Source: Candidatus Eiseniibacteriota bacterium (lineage in GTDB: Bacteria > Eisenbacteria > RBG-16-71-46 > JAFGJU01). Taken from it: DNA of 45,949 bases. Within the stretch, counting starts at the first letter, position 1, and each line of letters begins with the position of its first letter. The stretch covers positions 1,807,778 through 1,853,726 of the forward strand of contig CP070702.1 of assembly GCA_020349905.1 (NCBI GenBank), given 5' to 3'. The notes under the pieces were generated by a model. That model did not search any database and was not told where the DNA came from. It saw nothing but the letters and a program-made list of their open reading frames with translations. This document shows, piece after piece, positions 17,261 through 25,267 of the stretch. The translations under genes were made by a program, and so were the position numbers.

Positions 17261-17781
17261 GGCACCTGACTGATGAGGAAATCCAGGCCTACATCGACGG
17301 GGAAGCTGCATCACGCCCGCCTCAGGTTGAGGCCCATCTGGCAGAGTGCCCGGTGTGTAGCGGGGTCCTTCGAGAATACCGCCGTCTTTACTCAGCTCTC
17401 GCCAACGACCGGTGCTTCGCCCCGTCCTTTCTCAGGGCAACGAAGGCCCTTTCAGAATTGAGGCTCAGGGAAAAGGCTGAAACCGGGTGGGACCGGGCAG
17501 AAACAGCCGTCGCGACCCTGGGGATTGCGGGGGCCCTTGCTGTGGCTCTGTGGGCGTACACTGCTCTCGGGGGACCGGGCGCGGGCTTGACAGAATTTCT
17601 GGCGACCTCAAGGCGATATCTCTCCCCTGCTCTGGAATCTCTACGTGCACTGGCCAATGCCGCCGGTTCCGTAGGAGCCGAGGTTGGTCTTGTCGTAACT
17701 GCCTGTTTCGTTCTCTACGTCATCCTTTCGCTAGACTACCTGCTCGTTCGCCCTTCGGCGAGACAGGCAACCAACGGATGA
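17257..17781 (+). CDS. Zinc-finger anti-sigma factor
   Basis: A 174-residue membrane protein that should hold the preceding ECF sigma factor inactive. Residues 5-45 contain the zinc-binding anti-sigma (ZAS) pattern, with HLAECPVC supplying HxxxCxxC. A hydrophobic segment lies at about residues 90-108 and a second at about 145-165, so it may span the membrane twice. ATG 17257 overlaps the sigma stop codon, a translationally coupled arrangement typical of sigma/anti-sigma pairs. It converges on the barrel gene with only 23 nt between. Confidence 0.85.
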   Translation: MRHLTDEEIQAYIDGEAASRPPQVEAHLAECPVCSGVLREYRRLYSALANDRCFAPSFLRATKALSELRLREKAETGWDRAETAVATLGIAGALAVALWAYTALGGPGAGLTEFLATSRRYLSPALESLRALANAAGSVGAEVGLVVTACFVLYVILSLDYLLVRPSARQATNG

Positions 17782-17804
17782 AGCGGATCGAGTGACCTGG
17801 CGCG

Positions 17805-19190
17805 TCAGTAGTAGAAGTTCATCTGAATCAGACCACTGAGCGGCGCGCCCCCGTATTCGCTCCTTATGAGGCCCTGCTCGGGGCCGGGGCCGTGCGGAAC
17901 GTAGGCCTGGGCTATCAGGGTCACGTTGTCCGAGAACACCCAGGTCAAGGATGGCACAAGAACGCCGGAACCATCCACGGGGCTCATTATCCAGGAGACA
18001 CTGAACGGAGACGCAGCAGCCAGCCCATACACCCCCTGCAGGGCAACCGCGTGTCTTGAGAGGATCTGTGTGTCGCCCCGCACGTAACGCTCCCGGAAAT
18101 CCTCATCCGCAAAACGCTCTGCCGCTTCCTGGACGTCCTTCATCCCGAATCCCGAGAAATGGTACTCCGCCATCAGCATGAGCCCTTGCCCAACGTCCAC
18201 GCTGTATGAACCACCCAAGACCGCCTTGGCCACCAGGTCGTCCTGCCCGAAGACGCCTCCCCCGGGGAGGTCCCGCGGCGTCTTGAAGAAGGCCAGCTCG
18301 CCGTGCAGCTCCGCCTCCAGCACCGGTGCAGAAGCTGAGGCAGCATACACGTAGTCCTCGCAGCGCTTCCCGAAGATGAGCTCCCCGTCCACGTCACCGA
18401 CGTAACCGCTCAGGCGGGCCGCAAAAGAAGAGGCGTCCTTGCTCTCACCCAACGCAGCGACTGCGTCCAGGGAAATCGTGTCGGCGAGGCGTCTTACCAC
18501 CCGGGCAGCGTCGATGCCGCGCCGCCATTCCCTGTCGCTCTCGAGCGGTGTAAAGGGCACGAAGATGTCCACGGCTCCGAAGAAAACGCCACGCCCCCAG
18601 CCCACGGCCTGTCTACCCAGCGTGAGCTCGCTGTCTGTAAGTCGCACCGCCACTAGGGCCCGGTCGAGCTCGTGTGCGTAGGTAAAAGTGCTCCCCACCT
18701 TGACCAGTTGCTTGTCCAGCTGTGAAAGGCGGTAGGGGGCATCGCTTTCGGAAAACAGGACCCCGGCTCCCCCACCGGCTCCGGACAGCTCTGACACGAG
18801 CCGGGCACGCTGCTCGTAGGCAACCTCTGCTTTGAGCCAGGAGACCGGCTGGGCCTCCAGCACGAGTCTCATCCTCCAGAGACCCGAAGCGCTCCAGTGT
18901 TCCGGATACAGTACCGTGTCTTCCGGAGCGTGCGAGAGAAGAGACGTCCACTTGAGCGACGTCCTGAGGGAGTAATATCGTTCCCCGCCTTCGCTCGACC
19001 AGAGCTCCGCCGACCTGGCTGCGCTCGCCGGGAGAAGGAGACACACCGTGACCGCCAGGCAACTAAGCGCAGCAGCCCGCGTCGCCGATAGCAGCGTGCG
19101 CTCAAGGTGTCTCCAGACGCCCCCCGTCTGCCCGGGGCACGAGGAACTCCCTCCATGTGGCCAGTGCCGGAAACAGGATGGATGTGTCAT
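17805..19190 (-). CDS. Outer-membrane beta-barrel protein of an ABC/LolA-like cluster
   Basis: A 461-residue protein beginning at ATG 19190, 15 nt after the ATPase stop. A signal peptide is visible (AAALSCLAVTVCLLLPASAA) but starts about 35 residues in, so the annotated start may be too early, although no better start is visible. The rest alternates short beta-strands and turns and ends in IQMNFYY, with the terminal aromatic typical of outer-membrane proteins. It has segments such as 'LTLGRQAVGWGRGVFFGAVD', reminiscent of DUF1302-like porins. It is last in a five-gene operon with an FtsX-type ABC transporter and LolA-like protein, suggesting it is the outer-membrane acceptor or exit. Confidence 0.7.
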   Translation of the reverse strand: MTHPSCFRHWPHGGSSSCPGQTGGVWRHLERTLLSATRAAALSCLAVTVCLLLPASAARSAELWSSEGGERYYSLRTSLKWTSLLSHAPEDTVLYPEHWSASGLWRMRLVLEAQPVSWLKAEVAYEQRARLVSELSGAGGGAGVLFSESDAPYRLSQLDKQLVKVGSTFTYAHELDRALVAVRLTDSELTLGRQAVGWGRGVFFGAVDIFVPFTPLESDREWRRGIDAARVVRRLADTISLDAVAALGESKDASSFAARLSGYVGDVDGELIFGKRCEDYVYAASASAPVLEAELHGELAFFKTPRDLPGGGVFGQDDLVAKAVLGGSYSVDVGQGLMLMAEYHFSGFGMKDVQEAAERFADEDFRERYVRGDTQILSRHAVALQGVYGLAAASPFSVSWIMSPVDGSGVLVPSLTWVFSDNVTLIAQAYVPHGPGPEQGLIRSEYGGAPLSGLIQMNFYY

Positions 19191-19205
19191 GTCGCGGGTC
19201 CGGAC

Positions 19206-19901
19206 TCAGTTCTTAGACTCGTCGCTCACAACGGTGCCGTCCCGAAGCGTTACCACCCGGGAGGCGTACGAAACCACGAGAGGGTCGTGGGTAGAGAAGA
19301 CGAACGTCATCCCCTGCTCGTCGCGAAGCTGACGCATCATCTGAAGAAGCATCTCGGCGTTCTTGCTGTCCAGGTTGGCCGTCGGCTCGTCAGCCAGAAC
19401 GAGCCTCGGCCTGGAGGCCACCGCCCGGGCCACGGCCACCCGTTGCTGCTGTCCTCCCGACATCTCGCTTGGCTTTCTGTCCACCAGCTCGCCTAGCGAG
19501 AGCTCTTCCAGGATAGACGTAGCCCTGTCGCGCCGTTCGCTCCCCACGCCCTGGAGCTCCAGAACGAATTCCACGTTCTCCCTGGCGGTGAGAACGGGAA
19601 CCAGGTTGTATGCCTGAAACACAAATCCCAGCATCTTGAGGCGAAGCTCTGCCCTCTTCCGCCTGCTCAGCGTCGAAAGCTGCCGGCCGAACACCCTCAC
19701 GTCCCCGCCAGTGGCGACGTCCAGCGCGCCCATCAGATTCAGCAGAGTGGTCTTCCCGCTGCCGCTCGGCCCGACGATGGATAGGAAATCGCCTTCGTGA
19801 ACGGCAAGGTCCAACCCTCGAAGGGCGTGAACGACGATCTTGCCCACGTAGAAGTCCTTGGTCACGTTCCTCACATCAACGAGAGCGTTCTCCATTCTCA
19901 T
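19206..19901 (-). CDS. LolD/MacB-type ABC transporter ATPase
   Basis: A 231-residue ATPase with Walker A GPSGSGKT (about residues 43-50), Q-loop at FVFQAYN, signature MSGGQQQRVAVA, Walker B LVLADEPTANLD and switch His in FSTHDP. This is the subfamily that powers LolCDE and MacB, which do mechanical work on periplasmic substrates rather than transporting across the inner membrane. ATG 19901 overlaps the stop of the upstream permease gene (ATGA), preceded by GGAGGC. It works with the two FtsX-type permeases upstream. Confidence 0.93.
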   Translation of the reverse strand: MRMENALVDVRNVTKDFYVGKIVVHALRGLDLAVHEGDFLSIVGPSGSGKTTLLNLMGALDVATGGDVRVFGRQLSTLSRRKRAELRLKMLGFVFQAYNLVPVLTARENVEFVLELQGVGSERRDRATSILEELSLGELVDRKPSEMSGGQQQRVAVARAVASRPRLVLADEPTANLDSKNAEMLLQMMRQLRDEQGMTFVFSTHDPLVVSYASRVVTLRDGTVVSDESKN

Positions 19902-21139
19902 GCCTCCCTCAGGCTTAGAGCAGACGTTGGATTGACTTTCAAGGCGAACCAGACCGGATATATGGACGCGACCACCGTTGACGCCAGAGCCACGGCGAAT
20001 GCAAATGGAATCATCCAGAAACCCATGTCGGAATACATCGTGGGTTCGAAGAGCACTCCGGAAAGAGCCGTATCTCCTCCCAGTACCCCTGAGAAATCGA
20101 TTCCTCTCGTGGCAGTGTGGTATACCACCGGCGTGATGAGAAGCAATCCCGTAACCGCTCCTATGGCTCCAACCACCAGCGCCTCCAGGAAGATCAATCT
20201 CACAATCTGGACGCTCTTCATGCCAAGAGCCACGAGCACCGCGAACTCCCGCTTTCGCTCAAGGACCGCCGTCAACCGGGCGCTGGTGATGCCCAGAATG
20301 ACGACCAGGATGACGATGCCGATGATGATATTCCTGAAGGCCCGATCGCCGGCCAGGTCCCCGGCCTGCTCAGGCAGTATCTCTCTCCAGGTAATGACCG
20401 CGTCGCCTTCGGGAATCGACTCCCGAAACTTGGGTACCATGCGGGCGATGTGCCTGTAGTCGTTGAGAGTGATGGATATCTCACCCGCCCCCTCCAGGCC
20501 CGTCAGCGATTCCATGTCCTCAAGCGTAACGTGACATATGGAAGCGTCCATCTCGCGACTACCGGTGTCTATGATCCCTACTATTCGCAGCATGCCGTAT
20601 TCCACGTTCCCGTCCTTGGCGGCCACGGTAATAAACAAGTCGTCGTCAAGCTCGACGTCCAGTCGCTGCGCGATGGTGCTTCCTATCACTGTGGCCCCCC
20701 TGTCGCCTTCCTCAAGATACCTGCCCTCACTCACGGCTCGCGCGATGCGACTTATCCTCTGCTCGGCCGGGGGATCCACACCCAGCATTTCTGCGCCGGT
20801 CACTCGTGTCCCGAACGCAAGCAGCGCCGTGGTGCGAGCGTGAGGGGCCGCCACCTTCACTGCCTTTGACGATCGCACCGCCTCCAGGTCTGCGCTCATG
20901 TTCTGGAGACGAAGCTCGTTCTCGCGGTTCTCTTCCCAGCCGGCAGGTGCAATCCTCATGTGACCGAATCCGCTGTCCGCAATCGAGCGGAATCTTATCT
21001 CGTTTCCACCCCGAGAGAAAGAAACCATGAACATGGCTATCGCACAACCCACCCCAACGCCGATGACGGACAGCAGTGTTCTGCGCACTTTGCGCCTCAG
21101 AGTGCGCACTGCGAATTTTGTTATGAGCGACACTCTCAC
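19898..21139 (-). CDS. FtsX/LolC-type ABC permease (second)
   Basis: A 413-residue permease. The start is taken as GTG 21139 (VRVSLITKFAVRTLRRK), which overlaps the TGA of the previous permease as GTGA; an upstream in-frame extension is inside that gene. An N-terminal helix (about 20-40) is followed by a periplasmic MacB-type domain ('GADMLGVDPPAEQRIS'-like region near residue 115) and three C-terminal helices (about 275-410). Length is identical to its partner, so the two probably form a heterodimer. It should extract or move lipoproteins or other periplasmic cargo using the LolD-type ATPase. Confidence 0.88.
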   Translation of the reverse strand: MRVSLITKFAVRTLRRKVRRTLLSVIGVGVGCAIAMFMVSFSRGGNEIRFRSIADSGFGHMRIAPAGWEENRENELRLQNMSADLEAVRSSKAVKVAAPHARTTALLAFGTRVTGAEMLGVDPPAEQRISRIARAVSEGRYLEEGDRGATVIGSTIAQRLDVELDDDLFITVAAKDGNVEYGMLRIVGIIDTGSREMDASICHVTLEDMESLTGLEGAGEISITLNDYRHIARMVPKFRESIPEGDAVITWREILPEQAGDLAGDRAFRNIIIGIVILVVILGITSARLTAVLERKREFAVLVALGMKSVQIVRLIFLEALVVGAIGAVTGLLLITPVVYHTATRGIDFSGVLGGDTALSGVLFEPTMYSDMGFWMIPFAFAVALASTVVASIYPVWFALKVNPTSALSLREA

Positions 21140-22377
21140 GGACGCATTGCCTCCACCGGATGCAGCCTGGCGATGTGCACCATGGGCCACACAACAGACA
21201 CGATCGACGTAAGAAGCACAGCGATGACGCCAAAAGCAACATCACTCGGATACATGCGGGGAATCACTCGCGATGATGCATAGATTCCTTTGAAGGCCAT
21301 CTCAAACGAGGCGTCCCTTCCCCCCATGGCGGCATAGTCTATCCCTGATTTCGAAGTCAGAATCACAAGAGCCAACGCGAAAGCCGTCCCCACAGCTACA
21401 CCCAGAAGACCCAGAACGGCCGACTCAAAGGCTATCATCCCTGACAACCGATTAGGACCGCATCCCAACGAGAGCAACATCCCGAATTCGTGCCTCCGTT
21501 CAAACGTAGACATCAACATCGTGTTGGCGATGCCGGCCATCGCGGCGATGAACACGATCAGCAAAATGAAAAACCTAAATCCAGTCATCAAGTCGATCAG
21601 CGAAACGAGCTCCGGGACGATTTCCCTCCAGGGCAACACCTCTTCGTCTGCCAGAGCCGGAAGGGCCGAAAGGCGAGCCACTGTACTGGGAATCACATCC
21701 GTGTCGGCCACGTGAATGACGATCTCGTGCGCCTGCTCTGGCATCATGAATAGCTCCTGCGTCTCCTCTAGCTTCATCACGATGCCCAGACTGTTTACGA
21801 TGTCAACCGAAGTTGAGATAAGATCTGTGACCACAAACAAATCGTTGGCTATCGAACCGTCCACGTCCTGCCCGATTACTGCTATCTCCATGCCGGGCTC
21901 GATGCTGTTCTTGCGCGCAAAGGATCTACCGACCAGCACACGGTGGTCCCCTACTTGCCGCGAGAAGTCCTGTCCGGCCAGGAGACCCGATGGGTGTGAT
22001 TCAACGATAGGGTCCACCCCTATCACGACCCCCATGAAACCCTCTCCCTCGGTGGCAATCATGGCCGGGGCGTAGATGCGGGGAGACGCGTACTTGACCT
22101 CCGGGTCTTCTCGGACGGCCCAGAGAGTGGTCTCCAGATTCTCGAGAGTCAGGTCGAGCGAACGGTCCTCCCTCCAGCCTGGTGCGTGAACCTGGATGTG
22201 ACCCACCATGGGTCCCGTCACTGAATTGAGATACACCTCTCCGTAGCCGTTCATGAGAGAAGACGTGGCCAGAAATCCGAATTGACCCACTGCTATCGCC
22301 GTAAGCGCAAGAAGCGTGCGCTTTCGATTACGCCCCAGGTTGCGCCATGCAATTCGAAAAGTCTGATTCGATAACAT
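21136..22377 (-). CDS. FtsX/LolC-type ABC permease (first)
   Basis: A 413-residue permease starting at ATG 22377 (MLSNQTFRIAWRNLGRNRKR) with a weak AAGAG upstream. The helix at 20-42 is followed by a periplasmic MacB_PCD-like domain, including 'GVVIGVDPIVESHPSGLLAG', and C-terminal FtsX helices with 'FILLIVFIAAMAGIANTMLM' and FERRHEFGMLLSLG, the family coupling-helix region. It belongs with the adjacent permease, ATPase and LolA-like gene, resembling the LolCDE lipoprotein-release machine in layout. Confidence 0.9.
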   Translation of the reverse strand: MLSNQTFRIAWRNLGRNRKRTLLALTAIAVGQFGFLATSSLMNGYGEVYLNSVTGPMVGHIQVHAPGWREDRSLDLTLENLETTLWAVREDPEVKYASPRIYAPAMIATEGEGFMGVVIGVDPIVESHPSGLLAGQDFSRQVGDHRVLVGRSFARKNSIEPGMEIAVIGQDVDGSIANDLFVVTDLISTSVDIVNSLGIVMKLEETQELFMMPEQAHEIVIHVADTDVIPSTVARLSALPALADEEVLPWREIVPELVSLIDLMTGFRFFILLIVFIAAMAGIANTMLMSTFERRHEFGMLLSLGCGPNRLSGMIAFESAVLGLLGVAVGTAFALALVILTSKSGIDYAAMGGRDASFEMAFKGIYASSRVIPRMYPSDVAFGVIAVLLTSIVSVVWPMVHIARLHPVEAMRP

Positions 22378-22415
22378 TCTGCTCTTTCGAGTTCTCCGAG
22401 GATTACAGGTTTTTG

Positions 22416-23264
22416 CTAACGCTTCCGCTCAAGCTGAGAGAGACTGAAAATACTGTCGTCCAATCTCAGGTCAAACTCCACGTGGAGGTACCGCAGTTCG
22501 GTGCTACGGCCTTCCTCTTGCTCCGGAACGATCGTGAACAGAGTCGGTATAAGCCGGCGACCGAACTTCTTGACTCCCTCGAGTCGCATCGTGCGCGAGA
22601 GACGACCCTTGCGGTCGAAATACTGAATCTGCACAGGAAGCTCGGTCTCCGGCGAGAAGACTATCTCGACGCTCTCCCAGAGTCCGGCGACGTCGGGCTT
22701 CGCGTCCAATCGCACCTTCCAGCCCGGAGGGTCAGAGGATACTCCGACGAGTTGAGACGTATAGTCTTCCTCGTACGACGACTCGCGGACCAGATCGTCG
22801 TTGGTGAGGTCGCTTCCCATCCAGGAACCCATCATAAGAGAGGGGGGAACGCGGATGGTGCGCGCTATTTTGGGCAGATAGTTCCAGAGATTCCTCCCCA
22901 CCCGCAGTGTTGCGGTACCTGCGTCGCGGGCTGGGGCGTCTATGACTATGAGCGCCATGTCTTCGCCCTTGGCCCAGGTGCGCACGCGCATGGTTCTGGT
23001 CTTCCGGGGCCTCACGGTCGTTATCTCCAATCGCGCAAACGTACCGGAGGACTCGTACGTCTCGTCGAACTTCCTGAGAAGGTACTTGACGTCGGGCGCT
23101 TTCTCCAGAGAGGGAGGCTTCGGAGTTTCTTCAGAAGCGGCGAGGGCGCGGGGGTGGGCGCCCGTGGTCCAAAGAAGGGTCACCAGAATAACAGTTGCGG
23201 TGACGCCAAAAACCGGACGGGCTCTCCGATATCTGCTGCGGCACCTGCCCGAGGTCGGAACCAT
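22416..23264 (-). CDS. LolA-like outer-membrane lipoprotein-sorting protein
   Basis: A 282-residue exported protein. The ATG at 23264 follows GAGGAG at 7 nt; the open frame runs to 23390 without support. A basic N-terminus and a hydrophobic helix (VFGVTATVILVTLL) form the signal sequence. The mature part has the family signature GSWMGSDLTNDDLVRES and the 'RNLWNYLPKIARTIRVPPSL' segment of the COG2834/LolA_like family. These proteins are thought to carry a hydrophobic cargo across the periplasm. Being first in the operon with FtsX-type permeases, a LolD ATPase and a barrel, it may pass cargo between the ABC machine and the outer membrane. Cargo is unknown. Confidence 0.88.
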   Translation of the reverse strand: MVPTSGRCRSRYRRARPVFGVTATVILVTLLWTTGAHPRALAASEETPKPPSLEKAPDVKYLLRKFDETYESSGTFARLEITTVRPRKTRTMRVRTWAKGEDMALIVIDAPARDAGTATLRVGRNLWNYLPKIARTIRVPPSLMMGSWMGSDLTNDDLVRESSYEEDYTSQLVGVSSDPPGWKVRLDAKPDVAGLWESVEIVFSPETELPVQIQYFDRKGRLSRTMRLEGVKKFGRRLIPTLFTIVPEQEEGRSTELRYLHVEFDLRLDDSIFSLSQLERKR

Positions 23265-23380
23265 GGTTTTTCTCCTCGCTACGTGTGATTCGCTTCTCGT
23301 TGCGCGGCGGGTCGTGTCCTGTTCCTTGCCGCACGCTCCACCCTGTCCGGCGGCACGACTGCTCGTGCAGTCAACTTCGT

Positions 23381-23409
23381 ACCATACCAAAGAGTCGCCC
23401 TCGAATCAA
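23381..23409 (-). promoter_or_regulatory. Sigma70-type promoter for the LolA-like/ABC operon
   Basis: Minus strand TTGATT (23409-23404), 17-nt spacer, TATGGT (23386-23381), about 115 nt upstream of the ATG at 23264. It lies just past the terminator of the upstream gene. Confidence 0.55.
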
Positions 23410-23457
23410 CGGGCGTCGTCTAGCGGCTGAAGTTTCTCTCGTGCGACAGACGGAGGC

Positions 23458-23497
23458 AAAAGAAAAGTGAGCGAAGGAGCTTCTCCGAATCGCTCAC
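23458..23497 (-). terminator. Strong intrinsic terminator after the 23557 gene
   Basis: On the minus strand GTGAGCGA (23497-23490) pairs with TCGCTCAC (23474-23467), with an inner GGAG/CTCC helix, and is followed directly by TTTTCTTTT (23466-23458). It ends the transcript of the gene at 23557-24195 and insulates the downstream operon. Confidence 0.92.
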
Positions 23498-23556
23498 GTG
23501 TCGGGATGAGAGGATAGAACTATGTGCGTGCGGACAAAGTTCCCGGGCCGGACCTG

Positions 23557-24195
23557 CTACCTAAAAAGCCCCTTGATCTTGCCCCAAGTGGTCGTCTCGA
23601 CGGACACGGGGTCGCCGTAGCAGGTCACGTCCTGCACACCACCCCACTGGGCGTTGCCGCCCACAGCAGTGTTCTGGTCGTAGAGACTCGCACAGTTGAT
23701 GACCCAGTTATGCCCCAGGTCGGCGTTGCCTACGATGTTGAAGTACGTCGCATTTGTGCTCTGGGCGAGATACCTGAGGTAGCCCACGTGTTTCCGCCAC
23801 TGGTAACAGGGGCCTGTGGACGATATGATGATGGCCGCCGGCTCCATTGCTTGCGAAGGGCCTTTCAGAAAACCTGCGCAGGCCGTGACCGTCAGAAAAA
23901 TGGGGTTGCCGCCGGAGCTCGTAACGCCGAAGGGAAGGCCGAGGAAACCGTTTTCCACCTGTCCCACGTGCACGGACAGGAGGCCGGTGGCAGAGCCGCT
24001 GCTCTTGGCCGAGTAGCACGGGAGCAGCGCGGGCGGCACCAGCGAGCAGTTGCAGACGGAGTCCGGCACCGGGCTCGGCATGCTGGCGAAGTCAAAGATC
24101 TCCAGAAACAGACGCGGGCTTGCGTTTCCCTGCGCCAGAGCCAGCGCGGGAACGATGAGACAGGAGAGTACGACCAGTATCAGTAACGCCTTCAT
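23557..24195 (-). CDS. Secreted protein with C-terminal TTTWGKIKGLFR tag
   Basis: A 212-residue secreted protein of unknown function. The ATG at 24195 is preceded by GAGGAGG; the longer frame to 24255 would begin inside the promoter. Residues 1-22 are a signal peptide (MKALLILVVLSCLIVPALAL). The mature region has several cysteines (VCNCS, a CYS further on, CAGF, CYQW) and no recognised domain. It ends in TTTWGKIKGLFR, matching the tail of the unrelated secreted protein at 2125-2736 (TTWGRLKSLFFK). It is a stand-alone unit, with promoter at 24255-24282 and terminator at 23458-23497. Confidence 0.8.
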   Translation of the reverse strand: MKALLILVVLSCLIVPALALAQGNASPRLFLEIFDFASMPSPVPDSVCNCSLVPPALLPCYSAKSSGSATGLLSVHVGQVENGFLGLPFGVTSSGGNPIFLTVTACAGFLKGPSQAMEPAAIIISSTGPCYQWRKHVGYLRYLAQSTNATYFNIVGNADLGHNWVINCASLYDQNTAVGGNAQWGGVQDVTCYGDPVSVETTTWGKIKGLFR

Positions 24196-24254
24196 GTCCT
24201 TTCCTCCTCGGTGCAGGCCACAACTGAGCGCACGCAGCGGCACAGAGATAATCA

Positions 24255-24282
24255 ACTATAGAAAGCGACCCTCCCAAGTCAA
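24255..24282 (-). promoter_or_regulatory. Sigma70-type promoter for the 23557 gene
   Basis: Minus strand TTGACT (24282-24277), 16-nt spacer, TATAGT (24260-24255), about 55 nt upstream of the ATG. The stretch 24283-24446 up to the preceding gene holds a perfect 12-bp palindrome ACCTCCGGAGGT (24380-24391) and a 9-bp hairpin (24401-24429) without a T-run. Confidence 0.75.
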
Positions 24283-24446
24283 GGGAAAAAGCACGCGCAT
24301 GAGGTAGTTGTAGGTGGTAGTGCGGTCCGCATAGCGACGCGCCTTCCGGGAGACGCCAGGCAGGAGTGGAAACGCCGTGACCTCCGGAGGTGTCTGGAGG
24401 CGGCAGAGGAACCGGACAGCCCCCTGCCGTCTGAGAAGCCGGTACC

Positions 24447-25241
24447 CTACTCGGGCACCACTACGTATTCCAGACCGAACCCTGCATCTTCAAACACGCC
24501 CCCGTACTCTTCGGAAGGAACGCCCTCGCAGCTGCGCAGCACGAGGAGAGAGTATGTCTCGGCTCCGAGGCGGATTTGCTCAACTATACCTACCTCCACG
24601 GACGTGGTCTGACCCTCGACAACCACAAGCACGGGCACCGAGTAAGTGGTGCCATACTTGCTCTCACCAATTATTGCCTCTCGTTGGTTCGCCTGGCGAA
24701 TGGACAATTCCTTCCAGATTCGGGATCTCTGCGGGACAGGGCCGAAGAGTCGACCAGAGGTGACAATCAGATCACCAGCGCTCAGGGCGACAAGGTCATA
24801 CGAGAGCCCGGCCGCATAGAATTCGGCGTCGCGCCGCAACGAGAACGGACGGTTTGGGGCGAGTAATATCCTCAACCCCGCCGGCAATCGGTAGACGAGG
24901 TGACCTGTCTGTTGATGGTCGGAGAGGAACGTGACCTTTCCGTCCTCCACGGCGCTGACTTCACCGCGCACGTTCCAGTCTCCTGTGAGCAGCTTGCCGG
25001 CAAGATCCGCTGCGAACGCGAGCGGGATCTCGTCCGGAACACTCGCCTCTCCTTCCAGATGTCCCGACCTCACCGCGTCAGGCATCTGGAGTTCGGAGGA
25101 CGCAGTGGCCGGCACCGGTGGCTCCTTCTCCGCCGTCGGTTGCCTCTTCCTCTGGCAGGACGTAGTGAGTACAAGGCCAAGAAGTAGGAGAGTGGCGGCC
25201 AGAACCAGGAAGCCGACTGCCCTCTTCCCAAAAGCGTTCAT
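24447..25241 (-). CDS. Partner lipoprotein A of the metzincin module
   Basis: A 264-residue probable lipoprotein of unknown family. ATG 25241 follows GGAGG at 5 nt, 26 nt after the metzincin stop. A hydrophobic helix is followed by LTTSCQRK, an imperfect lipobox. It is exactly as long as its paralogue at 27033-27827 and shares SSEL.MP.AV, GKLL..DW..RG.V, GKVTF.SD..QTGH.VY, LPAGL, SGRLFGP-like segments and the C-terminal LEYVVVPE. The mature part looks beta-rich. Both copies sit directly downstream of a metzincin lipoprotein, so it may be a chaperone, inhibitor or co-receptor for that protease; this is inference from context. Confidence 0.75.
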   Translation of the reverse strand: MNAFGKRAVGFLVLAATLLLLGLVLTTSCQRKRQPTAEKEPPVPATASSELQMPDAVRSGHLEGEASVPDEIPLAFAADLAGKLLTGDWNVRGEVSAVEDGKVTFLSDHQQTGHLVYRLPAGLRILLAPNRPFSLRRDAEFYAAGLSYDLVALSAGDLIVTSGRLFGPVPQRSRIWKELSIRQANQREAIIGESKYGTTYSVPVLVVVEGQTTSVEVGIVEQIRLGAETYSLLVLRSCEGVPSEEYGGVFEDAGFGLEYVVVPE

Positions 25242-25267
25242 AATCTCCTCCAATCGTTCGACGTCCA

